A DNA stretch of 8,201 nucleotides from CAYRVX01 sp964642165 (GCA_964642165.1 CAZXOC010000317.1:1-8201); one strand, 5' to 3'. Shown: positions 1 through 7,098, counted from the first letter of the stretch. Numbers and translations: made by a program. The notes: generated by a model not told the origin, from the letters alone.

Positions 1-185
1 TTGGCGTCGAGCAGGTTGGCGATGTCGCGGTCGGTCAGGGCCCGCTCGAGGCGGCTGACCTGCGCCGGGTCGTTGACCACGCCGGCGGACAGCAGGTTCG
101 CTACCGGCTCGACGAACGCGTGGTGGCTCTTGCAGCCGGCCAGAGCCGCGGCGAGGACGGTCAGTGTGCCGATCGTGCGTTTCAT
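1..185 (-). CDS. Small lipoprotein, N-terminal part (cut by window edge)
   Basis: Only the first 61 codons are in the window; the gene runs off the left edge. The translation begins MKRTIGTLTVLAAALAGC, a short basic n-region and a hydrophobic stretch ending in a lipobox L15-A16-G17-C18, so the product should be exported, lipid-modified on Cys18 and membrane-anchored. The visible mature part is mostly helical-looking and includes VSRLERALTDRDIANLLDA. I do not recognise a family. The ATG at 185 is supported by an AAGGAG ribosome site 8 nt upstream. It lies 29 bp behind the stop of the VWA lipoprotein gene on the same strand with no promoter visible between, so the two are probably co-transcribed and may act together at the envelope. 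The function is unknown. Confidence 0.75.
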   Translation of the reverse strand, partial: MKRTIGTLTVLAAALAGCKSHHAFVEPVANLLSAGVVNDPAQVSRLERALTDRDIANLLDA

Positions 186-214
186 GGGGTCAGCTCCTTG
201 TGCGTGTGTGGTGG

Positions 215-1846
215 CTACTTGCTCATCAGCTTCCGTGCCGTGCGGGCCAGGTCGAGGAACTCGGCGCGGTAGGGGCTCTCGTCGGCGCCGAGGCTGGACG
301 ACGCCAGCTCGATGACGCCGTCCATCGTGCAGGTGCCCTTGTGCGGCGAGTCGCGCAGCAGCATGCCGAAGGACGCCACCGCCGCCGCGAAGCGGAAGTC
401 CGCGCCGGCCTGCGCGGCGGTCTTCCCCTCGTCCCGGACGGCGAAGGTCAGCAGCCTGCTGCGGGCACCGTCGGGGTCCTTGTAGCGCAGCTTAACGGTG
501 AGCATCTCGTCGCCGGCGGCCGCGCCGGTCAGGCCGGTCGGCCGCTGGTACTTCAGCGGGTCCACCGAGGGCGTCTCGACCTTCTCCCCGGCCGGGACGA
601 CCTCGTACAGCGCCGTGACGGTATGCCCGGCCCCGATCTCGCCGGCGTCCTTCGTGTCGTCGTTGAAGTCCTCCTTGCGGAGCAGGCGGTTCTCGTAGCC
701 GATGAGCCGGTAGGCCGCCACCTTCGCCGGGTTGAACTCCACCTGGACCTTGACGTCCTTGGCGATGGTGACCAGCGTGCCGGTCATCTCCTCGACGAGG
801 ACCTTGCGGGCCTCGGGGAAGTCGTCGATGTAGGCGTAGTTGCCGTTGCCCTTGTCGGCGAGCTTCTCCAGCGTCGAGTCCTTGTAGTTGCCCATGCCGA
901 AGCCCAGGACGCTGAGGAACACGCCGCTGCGGGCGTTGGTCTCGATGAGGCGGATCAGCTCGCCCCGGTTCGTGGTGCCGACGTTGAAGTCGCCGTCCGT
1001 GCACAGGATCACCCGGTTCGTCCCGCCGCGGATGAACTCCGCCACGGCCACCTTGTACGCCAGGCGAATGCCCTCGCCGCCGTTGGTCGTTCCGCCGGCC
1101 TGGAGGCGGTCCAGGGCGGCGAGGATCTCCTCCTTGCGGTCGCACGGCGTGCTGGGCAGCACGAGCCCGCTCGCCCCGGCGTAGACGGCGATCGCCACGC
1201 GGTCGTTCTCGTTGAGCTGCTCGACGAGGAGCTTCATCGCCCGCCGCACGAGGGGCAGCTTGTTCGCCGGCTGCATGCTGCCCGAGACGTCGAGCAGGAA
1301 CACCAGGTTGCCGGCCGGGCGGCTGGCGTTGTGGACCTCGCGGCCCTTCAGGCCGACCCGCACCAGCCGGTGGCGCGTGGCCCACGGGCAGGCGGCGACT
1401 TCCACGCGCGTGGCGAAGGGCTTCCCGTCGGTCGGCGGCGCGTAGTCGTAGCGGAAGTAGTTGATCAGCTCCTCGATGCGCACGGCGCCCTTGGGCGGGA
1501 GCTGCTGGTGGTTGAGGAACCGCCGCACGTTGGCGTACGACGCGGTGTCGACGTCGATGGCGAACGTCGAGAGCGGATGGTCCGTCGCCCGGACGAAGGC
1601 GTTCTCGACGATGCGGTCGTAGGCCTCCGTGTTGAACTCGCCGGGGCGGTGCATCCGCCGGAGGTCCTCCGGCGCGGTGACCTGGACGCCCGACGGTGCC
1701 GCCGCGATGTGCGCCCATCGCGGGGCCATGCTGTAGCGGAGGTGTCCGGGCGTCGCGGCGCGCTCGTGGACGGCGCAGCCGACGATCGCGGCGACCACCG
1801 CGGCACCGCCGACGAGCAGCAACAACTGGGCAGGCTTCCTTGTCAT
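215..1846 (-). CDS. VWA-domain lipoprotein, YfbK type
   Basis: A 543-residue protein with the architecture of YfbK-like proteins. A lipoprotein signal (hydrophobic residues 8-23, lipobox I21-V22-G23-C24) is followed by the conserved N-terminal YfbK block with FAIDVDTASYANVRRFLN at 95-112. The von Willebrand factor A domain spans about 180-350, and a C-terminal DUF3520-like region spans about 370-540 (YRLIGYENRLLRKEDFNDD at 379-397). The metal-ion-dependent adhesion site is complete: D186-x-S188-x-S190, the Thr at 253/254 and D284 in TDGD. It should therefore bind a divalent cation and a protein ligand at the membrane surface. Annotations as calcium-activated chloride channel homologue are misleading; the real role of the family is unclear. 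AAGGAG lies 7 nt before the ATG. The gene is divergent from the ECF sigma gene, 116 bp apart, and is followed by a small lipoprotein gene. Confidence 0.93.
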   Translation of the reverse strand: MTRKPAQLLLLVGGAAVVAAIVGCAVHERAATPGHLRYSMAPRWAHIAAAPSGVQVTAPEDLRRMHRPGEFNTEAYDRIVENAFVRATDHPLSTFAIDVDTASYANVRRFLNHQQLPPKGAVRIEELINYFRYDYAPPTDGKPFATRVEVAACPWATRHRLVRVGLKGREVHNASRPAGNLVFLLDVSGSMQPANKLPLVRRAMKLLVEQLNENDRVAIAVYAGASGLVLPSTPCDRKEEILAALDRLQAGGTTNGGEGIRLAYKVAVAEFIRGGTNRVILCTDGDFNVGTTNRGELIRLIETNARSGVFLSVLGFGMGNYKDSTLEKLADKGNGNYAYIDDFPEARKVLVEEMTGTLVTIAKDVKVQVEFNPAKVAAYRLIGYENRLLRKEDFNDDTKDAGEIGAGHTVTALYEVVPAGEKVETPSVDPLKYQRPTGLTGAAAGDEMLTVKLRYKDPDGARSRLLTFAVRDEGKTAAQAGADFRFAAAVASFGMLLRDSPHKGTCTMDGVIELASSSLGADESPYRAEFLDLARTARKLMSK

Positions 1847-1889
1847 GGCGTGTCTCCTTGACCCGGGGTGCGATTCACAGGGCCTTACT

Positions 1890-1904
1890 CCGCCGCGTCG
1901 GCGG
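1890..1904. repeat. Short GC inverted repeat between divergent genes
   Basis: CCGCCG-CGT-CGGCGG is a perfect 6 bp inverted repeat with a 3 nt centre. It lies in the 116 bp region between the VWA gene and the sigma factor gene, upstream of the proposed sigma-gene promoter. It could be an operator or a small hairpin. In DNA this GC-rich such repeats arise often by chance, so the functional claim is weak. Confidence 0.25.
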
Positions 1905-1924
1905 CTGCGCAGGAAAAACGCCCA

Positions 1925-1954
1925 TTGACGCGCGGGCGGCGGCTGGGCGAGAAT
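1925..1954 (+). promoter_or_regulatory. Candidate sigma70-type promoter of the ECF sigma gene
   Basis: TTGACG (1925-1930, five of six matches to TTGACA) is followed after 18 nt by GAGAAT (1949-1954, four of six matches to TATAAT). A start site about 7 nt downstream would fall at 1961-1962, directly before the ATG at 1963. There is no purine-rich ribosome site before that ATG, so the transcript would be leaderless or nearly so. I see no GGAAC-type ECF -35 element in the same place, so autoregulation by the sigma factor is not supported by the sequence. Confidence 0.4.
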
Positions 1955-1962
1955 CGCGCGCG

Positions 1963-2535
1963 ATGGATTCCGGGGCCGCCGCGAACGAGCGCGAAGGGGA
2001 ATGGGTCGCCCGCTGCCTGGCCGGCGACGCCTCGGCGTACCGCGCGCTGTACGACGCCCACGCCCGGCGCATCGCCGCGTACTTCCGGCGCAGCGGCTTC
2101 CGGCAGGCGGACGCCGACGACCTTCTCCAGGAGACGTTCCTCCGCGTCTGCCGCTCGCTCCACACGTTCGACGCCGGGCGCGGGGCGTTCGGGGTGTGGC
2201 TGGCCACCATCGCGCGGAACGTCGCGCGCAAGGCCTGGGGACGCCGACGCGAGCCGGACTCCTTCGACCCCGAGATCGCCGAGGACGTGCTCGCCGGCCC
2301 GGACAACCCCGGACACGACGCCGCCCAACGCGAGGAGGTCGACGCCCTGCGCGACTGCGTCGAGCAGCTCCCCGAGGGTCTGCGCCGCATCGTCCGGCTG
2401 CGGTACGTCGAGGCGCGGACCACGCGCGGCGTCTCGGGGGCCACGGGCATCCCCGAGGCGACCGTCCGCCTGCGCCTTTCCGAGGCCCGCCAGAAGCTCG
2501 AGCAGTGCCTGCGGCTCAAGGGCGTCGCGGAATAG
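1963..2535 (+). CDS. ECF-family RNA polymerase sigma factor
   Basis: A 190-residue sigma factor of the extracytoplasmic-function type, with sigma2 and sigma4 domains only. Sigma2 covers about residues 25-93: region 2.2 reads ADDLLQETFLRV (51-62) and regions 2.3-2.4 follow, with FDAGRGAFGVWLATIARN at 69-86. An acidic linker (about 97-125) leads into sigma4 (about 128-182), with LPEGLRRIVRLRY and the recognition helix region IPEATVRLRLSEARQKL. It should direct RNA polymerase to a specific promoter set in the cytoplasm. The start is ATG 1963, because the sigma2 alignment begins just after it; the open frame further upstream overlaps the divergent promoter region and encodes only arginine-rich shadow sequence. 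No ribosome site precedes the ATG. The gene leads an operon with a membrane coiled-coil protein and a TPR-like lipoprotein. The exact ECF group cannot be assigned by eye. Confidence 0.93.
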   Translation: MDSGAAANEREGEWVARCLAGDASAYRALYDAHARRIAAYFRRSGFRQADADDLLQETFLRVCRSLHTFDAGRGAFGVWLATIARNVARKAWGRRREPDSFDPEIAEDVLAGPDNPGHDAAQREEVDALRDCVEQLPEGLRRIVRLRYVEARTTRGVSGATGIPEATVRLRLSEARQKLEQCLRLKGVAE

Positions 2536-2556
2536 ATTCGCTTTGCTGCGCGAATC
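2535..2556 (+). repeat. Hairpin just after the sigma factor stop codon
   Basis: GATTCGC (2535-2541) pairs with GCGAATC (2550-2556) around an 8 nt loop; the stem begins in the last base of the TAG stop. No T-run follows, so this is not a standard intrinsic terminator. It might attenuate or stabilise the transcript between the sigma gene and its partner, or mean nothing. Confidence 0.35.
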
Positions 2557-2599
2557 CGTCCGGCCGAGGATATACAGGAACGGGAACGGATACGAAGCG

Positions 2600-3703
2600 A
2601 TGGACCAACAGCAGGACAAGTCGGACGACCGCCTGGAGCCGCTGCTTCGGCGCTGGGGCGCCGAGGAGGCCGCCCGCTCCGCCAAGGCGCCGGCGGCCCC
2701 GGTGATGCCGGGGCGGACCGCGCCGCGAGCACTGGGCGTGCTGCTCCGCTGGGCGCCGCTGGCGGCGGCCGCCGTCCTGCTCGTCATCTCGGGCAAGCTC
2801 TACCTCGACGCGCGATCCGCCGCGTCGGGTGCCGGCGGGCCGAACATCGAGGACGTGCCCGTCGCCATCGTGCCGCCGACCACCATGCCCGACGCGCGCG
2901 AGCTGCGCCGCCTCGAAGGCGAGAACGCCGACCTGCGCAAGCGGCTCGCGGAGCTCACCGGCGGCGGGCCCGGCCTCCGGGAGGTCCGCGAGAAGCTGAC
3001 GAAGCTGGAGGCCGAGCTGGCCGACGAGCGCAGGCTCCGCGCGGCCGACGTGCGGGAGTTGACGGCGACGGCGGAGGCCCGCGACCGCGAGAAGCGCGAG
3101 CTGGCCGACAAGCTCCAGGCCGCCGACGGGCGCATCGCCGCGCTGGAGGAGGAGAAGAAGGTCCTCCAGCCCGCCGCCGACGAGCTGCCCAAGGCGCGGC
3201 GGAAGCTGGCGGACGTGCAGAAGCGGCTGCTGGCCGCCGTCGATGAGATCGAGCGCAACCGCAAGCAGCACAGCGAGGCGATCGCCGAGGCGGCCGAGAT
3301 GCGCCGCCGCAGCCAGCTGCTCAAGCTCCGGCACGCCGAGATCGTGGCGGCCTTCCAGCGGACGTACCTCGGGTCGGTCGCCCCGGGGCAGCAGGGCCTG
3401 CGGGCGCGCAAGGTCGCCGCACGCGCCCGCCGCATGATCGACCGCTGTACCGCCCTGACGGCCGAGGCGCCGGATGCCTCCGCCCGTCAACTGCTCGGCA
3501 AGCTCGAGGTCGTCCTGACCCGCCTCGAGCTGCTCGATCCCGAGCGGCTCGGCGCGCGGGAGGCCTTCGCCAAGCTCGTCGCGCGCGGCGACCTGGCGCG
3601 CCAGATCGACGCCGCCCTGGAGGCCGGAGACGGCTCCCAGGACCTCCGCTCGTGGCTCTTCGAGGCCAAGCTCATCCTGATGGGGGCCGGAAATGCGGGC
3701 TAG
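2600..3703 (+). CDS. Single-pass membrane coiled-coil protein, possible anti-sigma partner
   Basis: A 367-residue protein I cannot assign to a named family. In order it shows a charged N-terminal segment (1-43, with a helix DRLEPLLRRWGAEEAAR at 10-26), one transmembrane helix at about 44-64 (rich in Leu, Ala and Val), a short linker with prolines (81-97), and a long Glu/Lys/Arg/Ala-rich coiled coil at about 98-240. A helical C-terminal domain follows (about 245-360). The topology fits a cytoplasmic N-terminus of about 43 residues and a large outside domain. Its place directly after an ECF sigma gene (64 bp gap) is that of an anti-sigma factor, but there is no HxxxCxxC zinc motif of classical anti-sigma domains. 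Its N-terminal helix may be a minimal sigma-binding element; this is inference. The start ATG 2600 has only a weak GGA site 9 nt upstream. Confidence 0.85.
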   Translation: MDQQQDKSDDRLEPLLRRWGAEEAARSAKAPAAPVMPGRTAPRALGVLLRWAPLAAAAVLLVISGKLYLDARSAASGAGGPNIEDVPVAIVPPTTMPDARELRRLEGENADLRKRLAELTGGGPGLREVREKLTKLEAELADERRLRAADVRELTATAEARDREKRELADKLQAADGRIAALEEEKKVLQPAADELPKARRKLADVQKRLLAAVDEIERNRKQHSEAIAEAAEMRRRSQLLKLRHAEIVAAFQRTYLGSVAPGQQGLRARKVAARARRMIDRCTALTAEAPDASARQLLGKLEVVLTRLELLDPERLGAREAFAKLVARGDLARQIDAALEAGDGSQDLRSWLFEAKLILMGAGNAG

Positions 3704-4220
3704 ATCGTCCGGAACCATCCGCACGACCGCGACCCGCGCCGCGTGGTGCGCCGGCGCGTCGCTGCTCGCCGTCGTGATGGGCGGCTGCATGGCCATGGAC
3801 AGCAGCCAACCGTCGGGATCCTGGCTGAAGACTCGCTACGGTCCCCCGGCCGGGAGACGCATCGTCCTCGTCGAGCCCGCCGAGCCCCACGCCTTCGAGG
3901 AGGGCGTCGAACTCGCCGCCGAGCACAAGTACCCCGAGGCCGAAGCCAAGTTCGCCCAGGTCCTGAGCTGGTCGCAGGCCGCCAACGACCGCCCGCGGGC
4001 GGCCGAGGCGACGTTCTGGCTGGGCTTCTGCAAGGAGAAGCAAGGCCGCCTCGCCGAGGCGCGCGACCGCTACCGCGCCCTGGTGGATGAGTACCCCGGC
4101 ACGCCCGCGGCCGCACAGGCCGACAAGCGCCGCGCGCAGCTCACCGGGCCCCCCGGCGGCGCGGGGAAGGTGCCCGCTCCCGCGCCGAGGCCGGGGCCGT
4201 CCCGGCCGCCGACCAGGTAG
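3693..4220 (+). CDS. TPR-like lipoprotein
   Basis: A 175-residue protein with a lipoprotein signal: basic n-region (1-15), hydrophobic core (about 18-30) and a lipobox-like MGGC with Cys at 32. Residues about 67-138 look like one or two tetratricopeptide-type repeats. Examples are HAFEEGVELAAEHKYPEAEA and AEATFWLGFCKEKQGRLAEA, then ARDRYRALVDEYPGTPAAAQA, which resembles the repeats of CpoB/YbgF and BamD-like proteins. A proline-rich tail (about 150-175) ends the protein. It is likely a membrane-anchored scaffold for protein contacts in the periplasm. The ATG overlaps the end of the preceding gene by 11 bp, which suggests translational coupling and shared function with the coiled-coil membrane protein. 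The partner and exact role are unknown. Confidence 0.82.
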   Translation: MRARSSGTIRTTATRAAWCAGASLLAVVMGGCMAMDSSQPSGSWLKTRYGPPAGRRIVLVEPAEPHAFEEGVELAAEHKYPEAEAKFAQVLSWSQAANDRPRAAEATFWLGFCKEKQGRLAEARDRYRALVDEYPGTPAAAQADKRRAQLTGPPGGAGKVPAPAPRPGPSRPPTR

Positions 4221-4256
4221 GATGCAGCGGCCGTGACGGCGAAGGGAGACGCGGCC

Positions 4257-5759
4257 ATGCAGCTCACCCGGCGGCAGTTCCTGCACCTGGCGGGCGTCGG
4301 CGCCTGCGCCGGGCCGCTCGCCGCCGCGTCGGCCCCGGCGAGCAAGCCCCGCCGCACCAATCTCCTGGTGATCATGACGGACAACCAGGGGCCGTGGTCC
4401 CTGGGCTGCTACGGCAATCGCGACATCCGCACGCCGAACATCGATCGCCTGAGCGCCCAGGGCATGCGCTTCACGAGGGCGTTCGCCTCGAACGCCGTCT
4501 GCTCGCCCACGCGAGCGACGTTCCTGACCGGGCTGATCCCCTCCCAGCACGGCGTGCACTGCTACCTCGCCGCCGGCCGCGCCCAGATGGGGCCCGGGGC
4601 CTACGGCACCATCCGCGAGTTCCCGACGCTCCCGAAGATCCTCGCCGGGGAGGGCTACGTCTGCGGGCTGGTGGGCAAGTGGCACCTCGGCGACAACCTG
4701 CATCCGCAGGAAGGCTTCACCTATTGGATCACCAAGCCGCACGGGCACACCTCCACGTTCTACGGCGCCCAGGTCATCGAGAAGGGCAAGGTCCGCAAGG
4801 AGCCGGGCTACCTGACCGACCTGTGGACCCGCCACGCCGTGACGTTCCTGGAGCGCAGCAAGCGCGGGCCGTTCTTCCTGTTCCTGGCGTACAACGGGCC
4901 GTACGGCCTGGGGGGGCTGCTGGATCGCCCCGCCCGCAACCGCCACGCGGCGTACTACGCGGACAGGGAACTGGCGTGCTTCCCGCGCGCGAAATCGGTC
5001 CACCCATGGCAGCGCAGCCACCCCAACCGGCGCTTCGTCAACAACGTCGCGGCGATGCGGCGCTACGCGGCGGAGGTCAGCGGCGTCGACGACGGCGTCG
5101 GCGAGGTGCTGGCCGCGCTGAAGCGCCTGGGCCTGGAGGAGAGCACGCTGGTGGTCCTCACGGCCGACCAGGGCCTCGGCGCCGGGCACAACGGCATCTG
5201 GGGCATGGGCGACCACACGCGCCCGCTGCACGCCTTCGACGCGACGATGCACGTGCCGCTGATCTTCCGCCATCCAGGCGGCGTCGCTCCGGGCACGACG
5301 TGCGAGCGGATGGTGGCCAACTACGACGTGCTGCCGACGCTGCTGGGCTACCTCGGGATCCGCCGCAAGCCGCCCGGCAAGCCCGCGTCGCCCGGGCGGG
5401 ACTTCTCCGCGATCCTGCGAGGGCGCCGCGTCGCGTGGGAGGACGTGGTCTTCTACGAGTTCGAGACCACGCGAGCGGTCCGCACCGGCCGGTGGAAGTA
5501 CGTCCGCCGCCACCCCGCGGGCCCGAACGAGCTGTACGACCTGGCCGACGACCCGGGGGAGTCGAGGAACCTCGTGGGCGATCCCGCCCGCGCGGCGGTG
5601 CGGCAGCGCCTCCGGAAGCGCCTGGAGACGTTCTTCGACACCTACGCCGACCCGAAGTACGACCTCTGGAAGGGCGGCACGTCCAAGGCACGGCGCCTCT
5701 CGCGGCCGCGCCGGCGGGAGGCCAAGCCCGCAAGGGATCCGAGCGGGAAGCCCTCGTGA
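4257..5759 (+). CDS. Tat-exported sulfatase (type I, formylglycine-dependent)
   Basis: A 500-residue sulfatase of the alkaline-phosphatase superfamily, which hydrolyses sulfate esters, probably on polysaccharides. A Tat signal (TRRQFLHLAG, 4-13) directs folded export. Seen motifs are NLLVIMTDNQG (metal site, D42-N43), VCSPTRATFLTG with Cys82 in the C-x-P-x-R context for conversion to formylglycine, GKWHLG (K141, H143), LTADQG (D304-Q305) and a C-terminal GRWKYVRR...ELYDLADDPGE block (412-435) typical of the family. A basic tail follows. The start is ATG 4257, because AAGGGAG lies 8 nt upstream and the Tat motif follows at once; a GTG at 4233 in frame is less likely. Odd points: the usual second Asp of the metal site is Asn43, and the sulfate-contacting His and Lys of classical sulfatases appear to be Tyr216 and Met317. 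The enzyme needs a maturation enzyme that is not in this window. The substrate is unknown. Confidence 0.93.
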   Translation: MQLTRRQFLHLAGVGACAGPLAAASAPASKPRRTNLLVIMTDNQGPWSLGCYGNRDIRTPNIDRLSAQGMRFTRAFASNAVCSPTRATFLTGLIPSQHGVHCYLAAGRAQMGPGAYGTIREFPTLPKILAGEGYVCGLVGKWHLGDNLHPQEGFTYWITKPHGHTSTFYGAQVIEKGKVRKEPGYLTDLWTRHAVTFLERSKRGPFFLFLAYNGPYGLGGLLDRPARNRHAAYYADRELACFPRAKSVHPWQRSHPNRRFVNNVAAMRRYAAEVSGVDDGVGEVLAALKRLGLEESTLVVLTADQGLGAGHNGIWGMGDHTRPLHAFDATMHVPLIFRHPGGVAPGTTCERMVANYDVLPTLLGYLGIRRKPPGKPASPGRDFSAILRGRRVAWEDVVFYEFETTRAVRTGRWKYVRRHPAGPNELYDLADDPGESRNLVGDPARAAVRQRLRKRLETFFDTYADPKYDLWKGGTSKARRLSRPRRREAKPARDPSGKPS

Positions 5760-5765
5760 TCCGCG

Positions 5766-5791
5766 GACGGCGCTGCCGCCGGCGCGCCGTC
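5766..5791. terminator. GC hairpin between convergent genes, possible terminator
   Basis: GACGGCGC (5766-5773) pairs with GCGCCGTC (5784-5791) around a 10 nt loop. It lies just after the sulfatase stop and overlaps the stop codon of the convergent MFS gene. The position suits a bidirectional terminator, but no T-run is present on either side, so intrinsic termination is uncertain. Confidence 0.4.
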
Positions 5792-7061
5792 ACGGCGTGG
5801 CCGGCTCGCCGCGCGTCAGGGCCGCGTCGCGCAGCAGCAGCGACCCGACGGCGCCGAGCAGGGCGACGCCCGCGGCCAGCAGCAGCGCCGGGGACAGCGA
5901 GCCGGTGGCGTCCGCCAAGGCGCCGGCGGCGCTGGGTCCGGCCGCTTGGCCGATGCCGAAGAACAGGGTGATGAAGCCGAGTCCCGCGGGCGCGAGCCTC
6001 GGGCCCAGCAGGTCGCCGCACGTCGCCGCCATGATGGCGGGAATGCTCCACGCCGACAGCCCGAACAGGACCGCCGAGGCCGTCAGCCCCACCGGCGAGG
6101 GCCACAGCGCGAACAGCCCGAACGCCGCCGCATGGATCAGGTAGACGATGACGAGGGCGCCCTTGCGGCCGATGATGTCCGAGACCCATCCCCAGATCAG
6201 GCCGCACAGCAGGCTCAGCCAGCCCATGAGCATGAACAGCCTGCCCGCGGAGGCCTGGGTGTAGCCGCCCTCGGCGACGAGGTACTTGGTGAAGAACGTC
6301 ATGTAGATGATGTACGAGAAGCCGAAGGCCACGTAGACCGCCCCGACGTGCCAGACGACGCCGGAGCGGTAGACGCTGCCCCAGTGCAGTCCGCTCGCCC
6401 GGGAAGGGGCGGGTGGCTCGTCGTCCGCCGCGGCGCCCAGCGGGCGGGCTCCCACGTCCCGCGGCCGGTTGCGAAGGGCCAGCAGGGACAGCAGCGCCAA
6501 GGCGAGCGTCGCGCCGGCAAAGAGGAACCAGCAGACTCGCCAGCCGCCGGTGGGGTAGGCCGCCAGCAGGTGGGGCACCAGCGGGCCCAGCACGATCAGG
6601 GCCAACGAGGAGCCGGCCACCGCGACGCCGGCGGCCAGGCCGCGACGACGCGGAACGAACCACGCCGCCATCAGCCCCATGACGGGCACGTTGCTGGCGC
6701 CGCTGCCGATGCCGGTCAGGGCTCGCCACGCCGAGGCCGTCGCGAAGCGTCCGGCCAGGCCCGTCAGCAGCATGCCCCCCGCCGCCAGCGCCAGCCCGAC
6801 CGTGATCACCGCCCGGGGCCCGTACCGCGCCGCCAGGGCGCCGCCCGCCACCGACAGCGCCAGGTACCCCACGAGGTTCGCCGTGGCGAGCCCGCCGGCC
6901 TGCGTGTTGTCCAGGGCGAGGCCCGACTGCATGGCGGGCAGCAGCATCGTGTAGCCGAACCGGGCCAGCCCCAGCGAGCCGAACACCACGAGCGTCCCGA
7001 CGGCAAGGACGACCCATGCGTAGTGGAACCGGCGCGGCCTGGTGGAGTCGCCTGCCTGCAT
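5790..7061 (-). CDS. MFS transporter, YbfB/YjiJ-like
   Basis: A 423-residue inner-membrane transporter with about 12 hydrophobic segments in two halves separated by a polar loop at about 198-228 (rich in Pro, Arg and Asp). The N-terminus carries YAWVVLAVGTLVVFGS and then GLARFGYTMLLPAM (31-44), which resembles the YbfB/YjiJ family (MFS_4), where an Arg-Phe-x-Tyr-Thr block in helix 1 is typical. The loop 2-3 motif A is degenerate (GGALAARYGPRAV, 73-85). Its second-half copy is well kept (GWVSDIIGRKGAL, 291-303), including Asp295 and Arg299-Lys300. Proton-coupled transport of a small organic molecule is expected; the substrate cannot be read from the sequence. The ATG is the first start in frame. 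The only good ribosome site, AAAGGAG, lies 16 nt upstream, which is unusually far. The gene is divergent from the oxidoreductase and convergent with the sulfatase. Confidence 0.88.
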   Translation of the reverse strand: MQAGDSTRPRRFHYAWVVLAVGTLVVFGSLGLARFGYTMLLPAMQSGLALDNTQAGGLATANLVGYLALSVAGGALAARYGPRAVITVGLALAAGGMLLTGLAGRFATASAWRALTGIGSGASNVPVMGLMAAWFVPRRRGLAAGVAVAGSSLALIVLGPLVPHLLAAYPTGGWRVCWFLFAGATLALALLSLLALRNRPRDVGARPLGAAADDEPPAPSRASGLHWGSVYRSGVVWHVGAVYVAFGFSYIIYMTFFTKYLVAEGGYTQASAGRLFMLMGWLSLLCGLIWGWVSDIIGRKGALVIVYLIHAAAFGLFALWPSPVGLTASAVLFGLSAWSIPAIMAATCGDLLGPRLAPAGLGFITLFFGIGQAAGPSAAGALADATGSLSPALLLAAGVALLGAVGSLLLRDAALTRGEPATP

Positions 7062-7098
7062 TCGCTCTGTCGCGCCGCTCCTTTCCCTGCGGCGAACC

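Noticed and set aside
164..1861. A 565-codon plus-strand open frame opposite the VWA gene
   Set aside because: The minus strand encodes a full YfbK-type protein with signal, MIDAS and C-terminal domain; the plus frame is rich in Val, Arg, Gly and Ala with no domain.
1696..1962. An N-terminal extension of the ECF sigma factor
   Set aside because: The extension runs through the promoter region and into the divergent VWA gene and encodes only Arg/Ala-rich sequence; the sigma2 domain fits a start at 1963.
1847..1962. A clear promoter for the VWA operon
   Set aside because: On the minus strand I found only weak -10-like matches (such as GTGAAT) without a convincing -35, so none is called.
2577..2589. 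GGAACGGGAACGG as ECF-type -35 (GGAAC) elements before the coiled-coil gene
   Set aside because: The motif is only 10-20 bp before the start codon, which leaves no room for a -10 and transcription start; it is more likely chance or part of a weak ribosome site.
4218..4223. TAGGAT as a -10 element for a separate sulfatase promoter
   Set aside because: It overlaps the stop of the preceding gene and has no recognisable -35 at the right distance, so it was not listed as a promoter.
4233..4256. A GTG start for the sulfatase eight codons upstream
   Set aside because: The ATG at 4257 has AAGGGAG at 8 nt and places the Tat motif at the usual distance from the N-terminus; the GTG has no clear ribosome site.
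3672..5513. A 613-codon minus-strand open frame opposite the sulfatase and TPR lipoprotein genes
   Set aside because: It is a shadow of the sulfatase; the plus strand carries all expected sulfatase motifs, and the minus product has a low-complexity composition.
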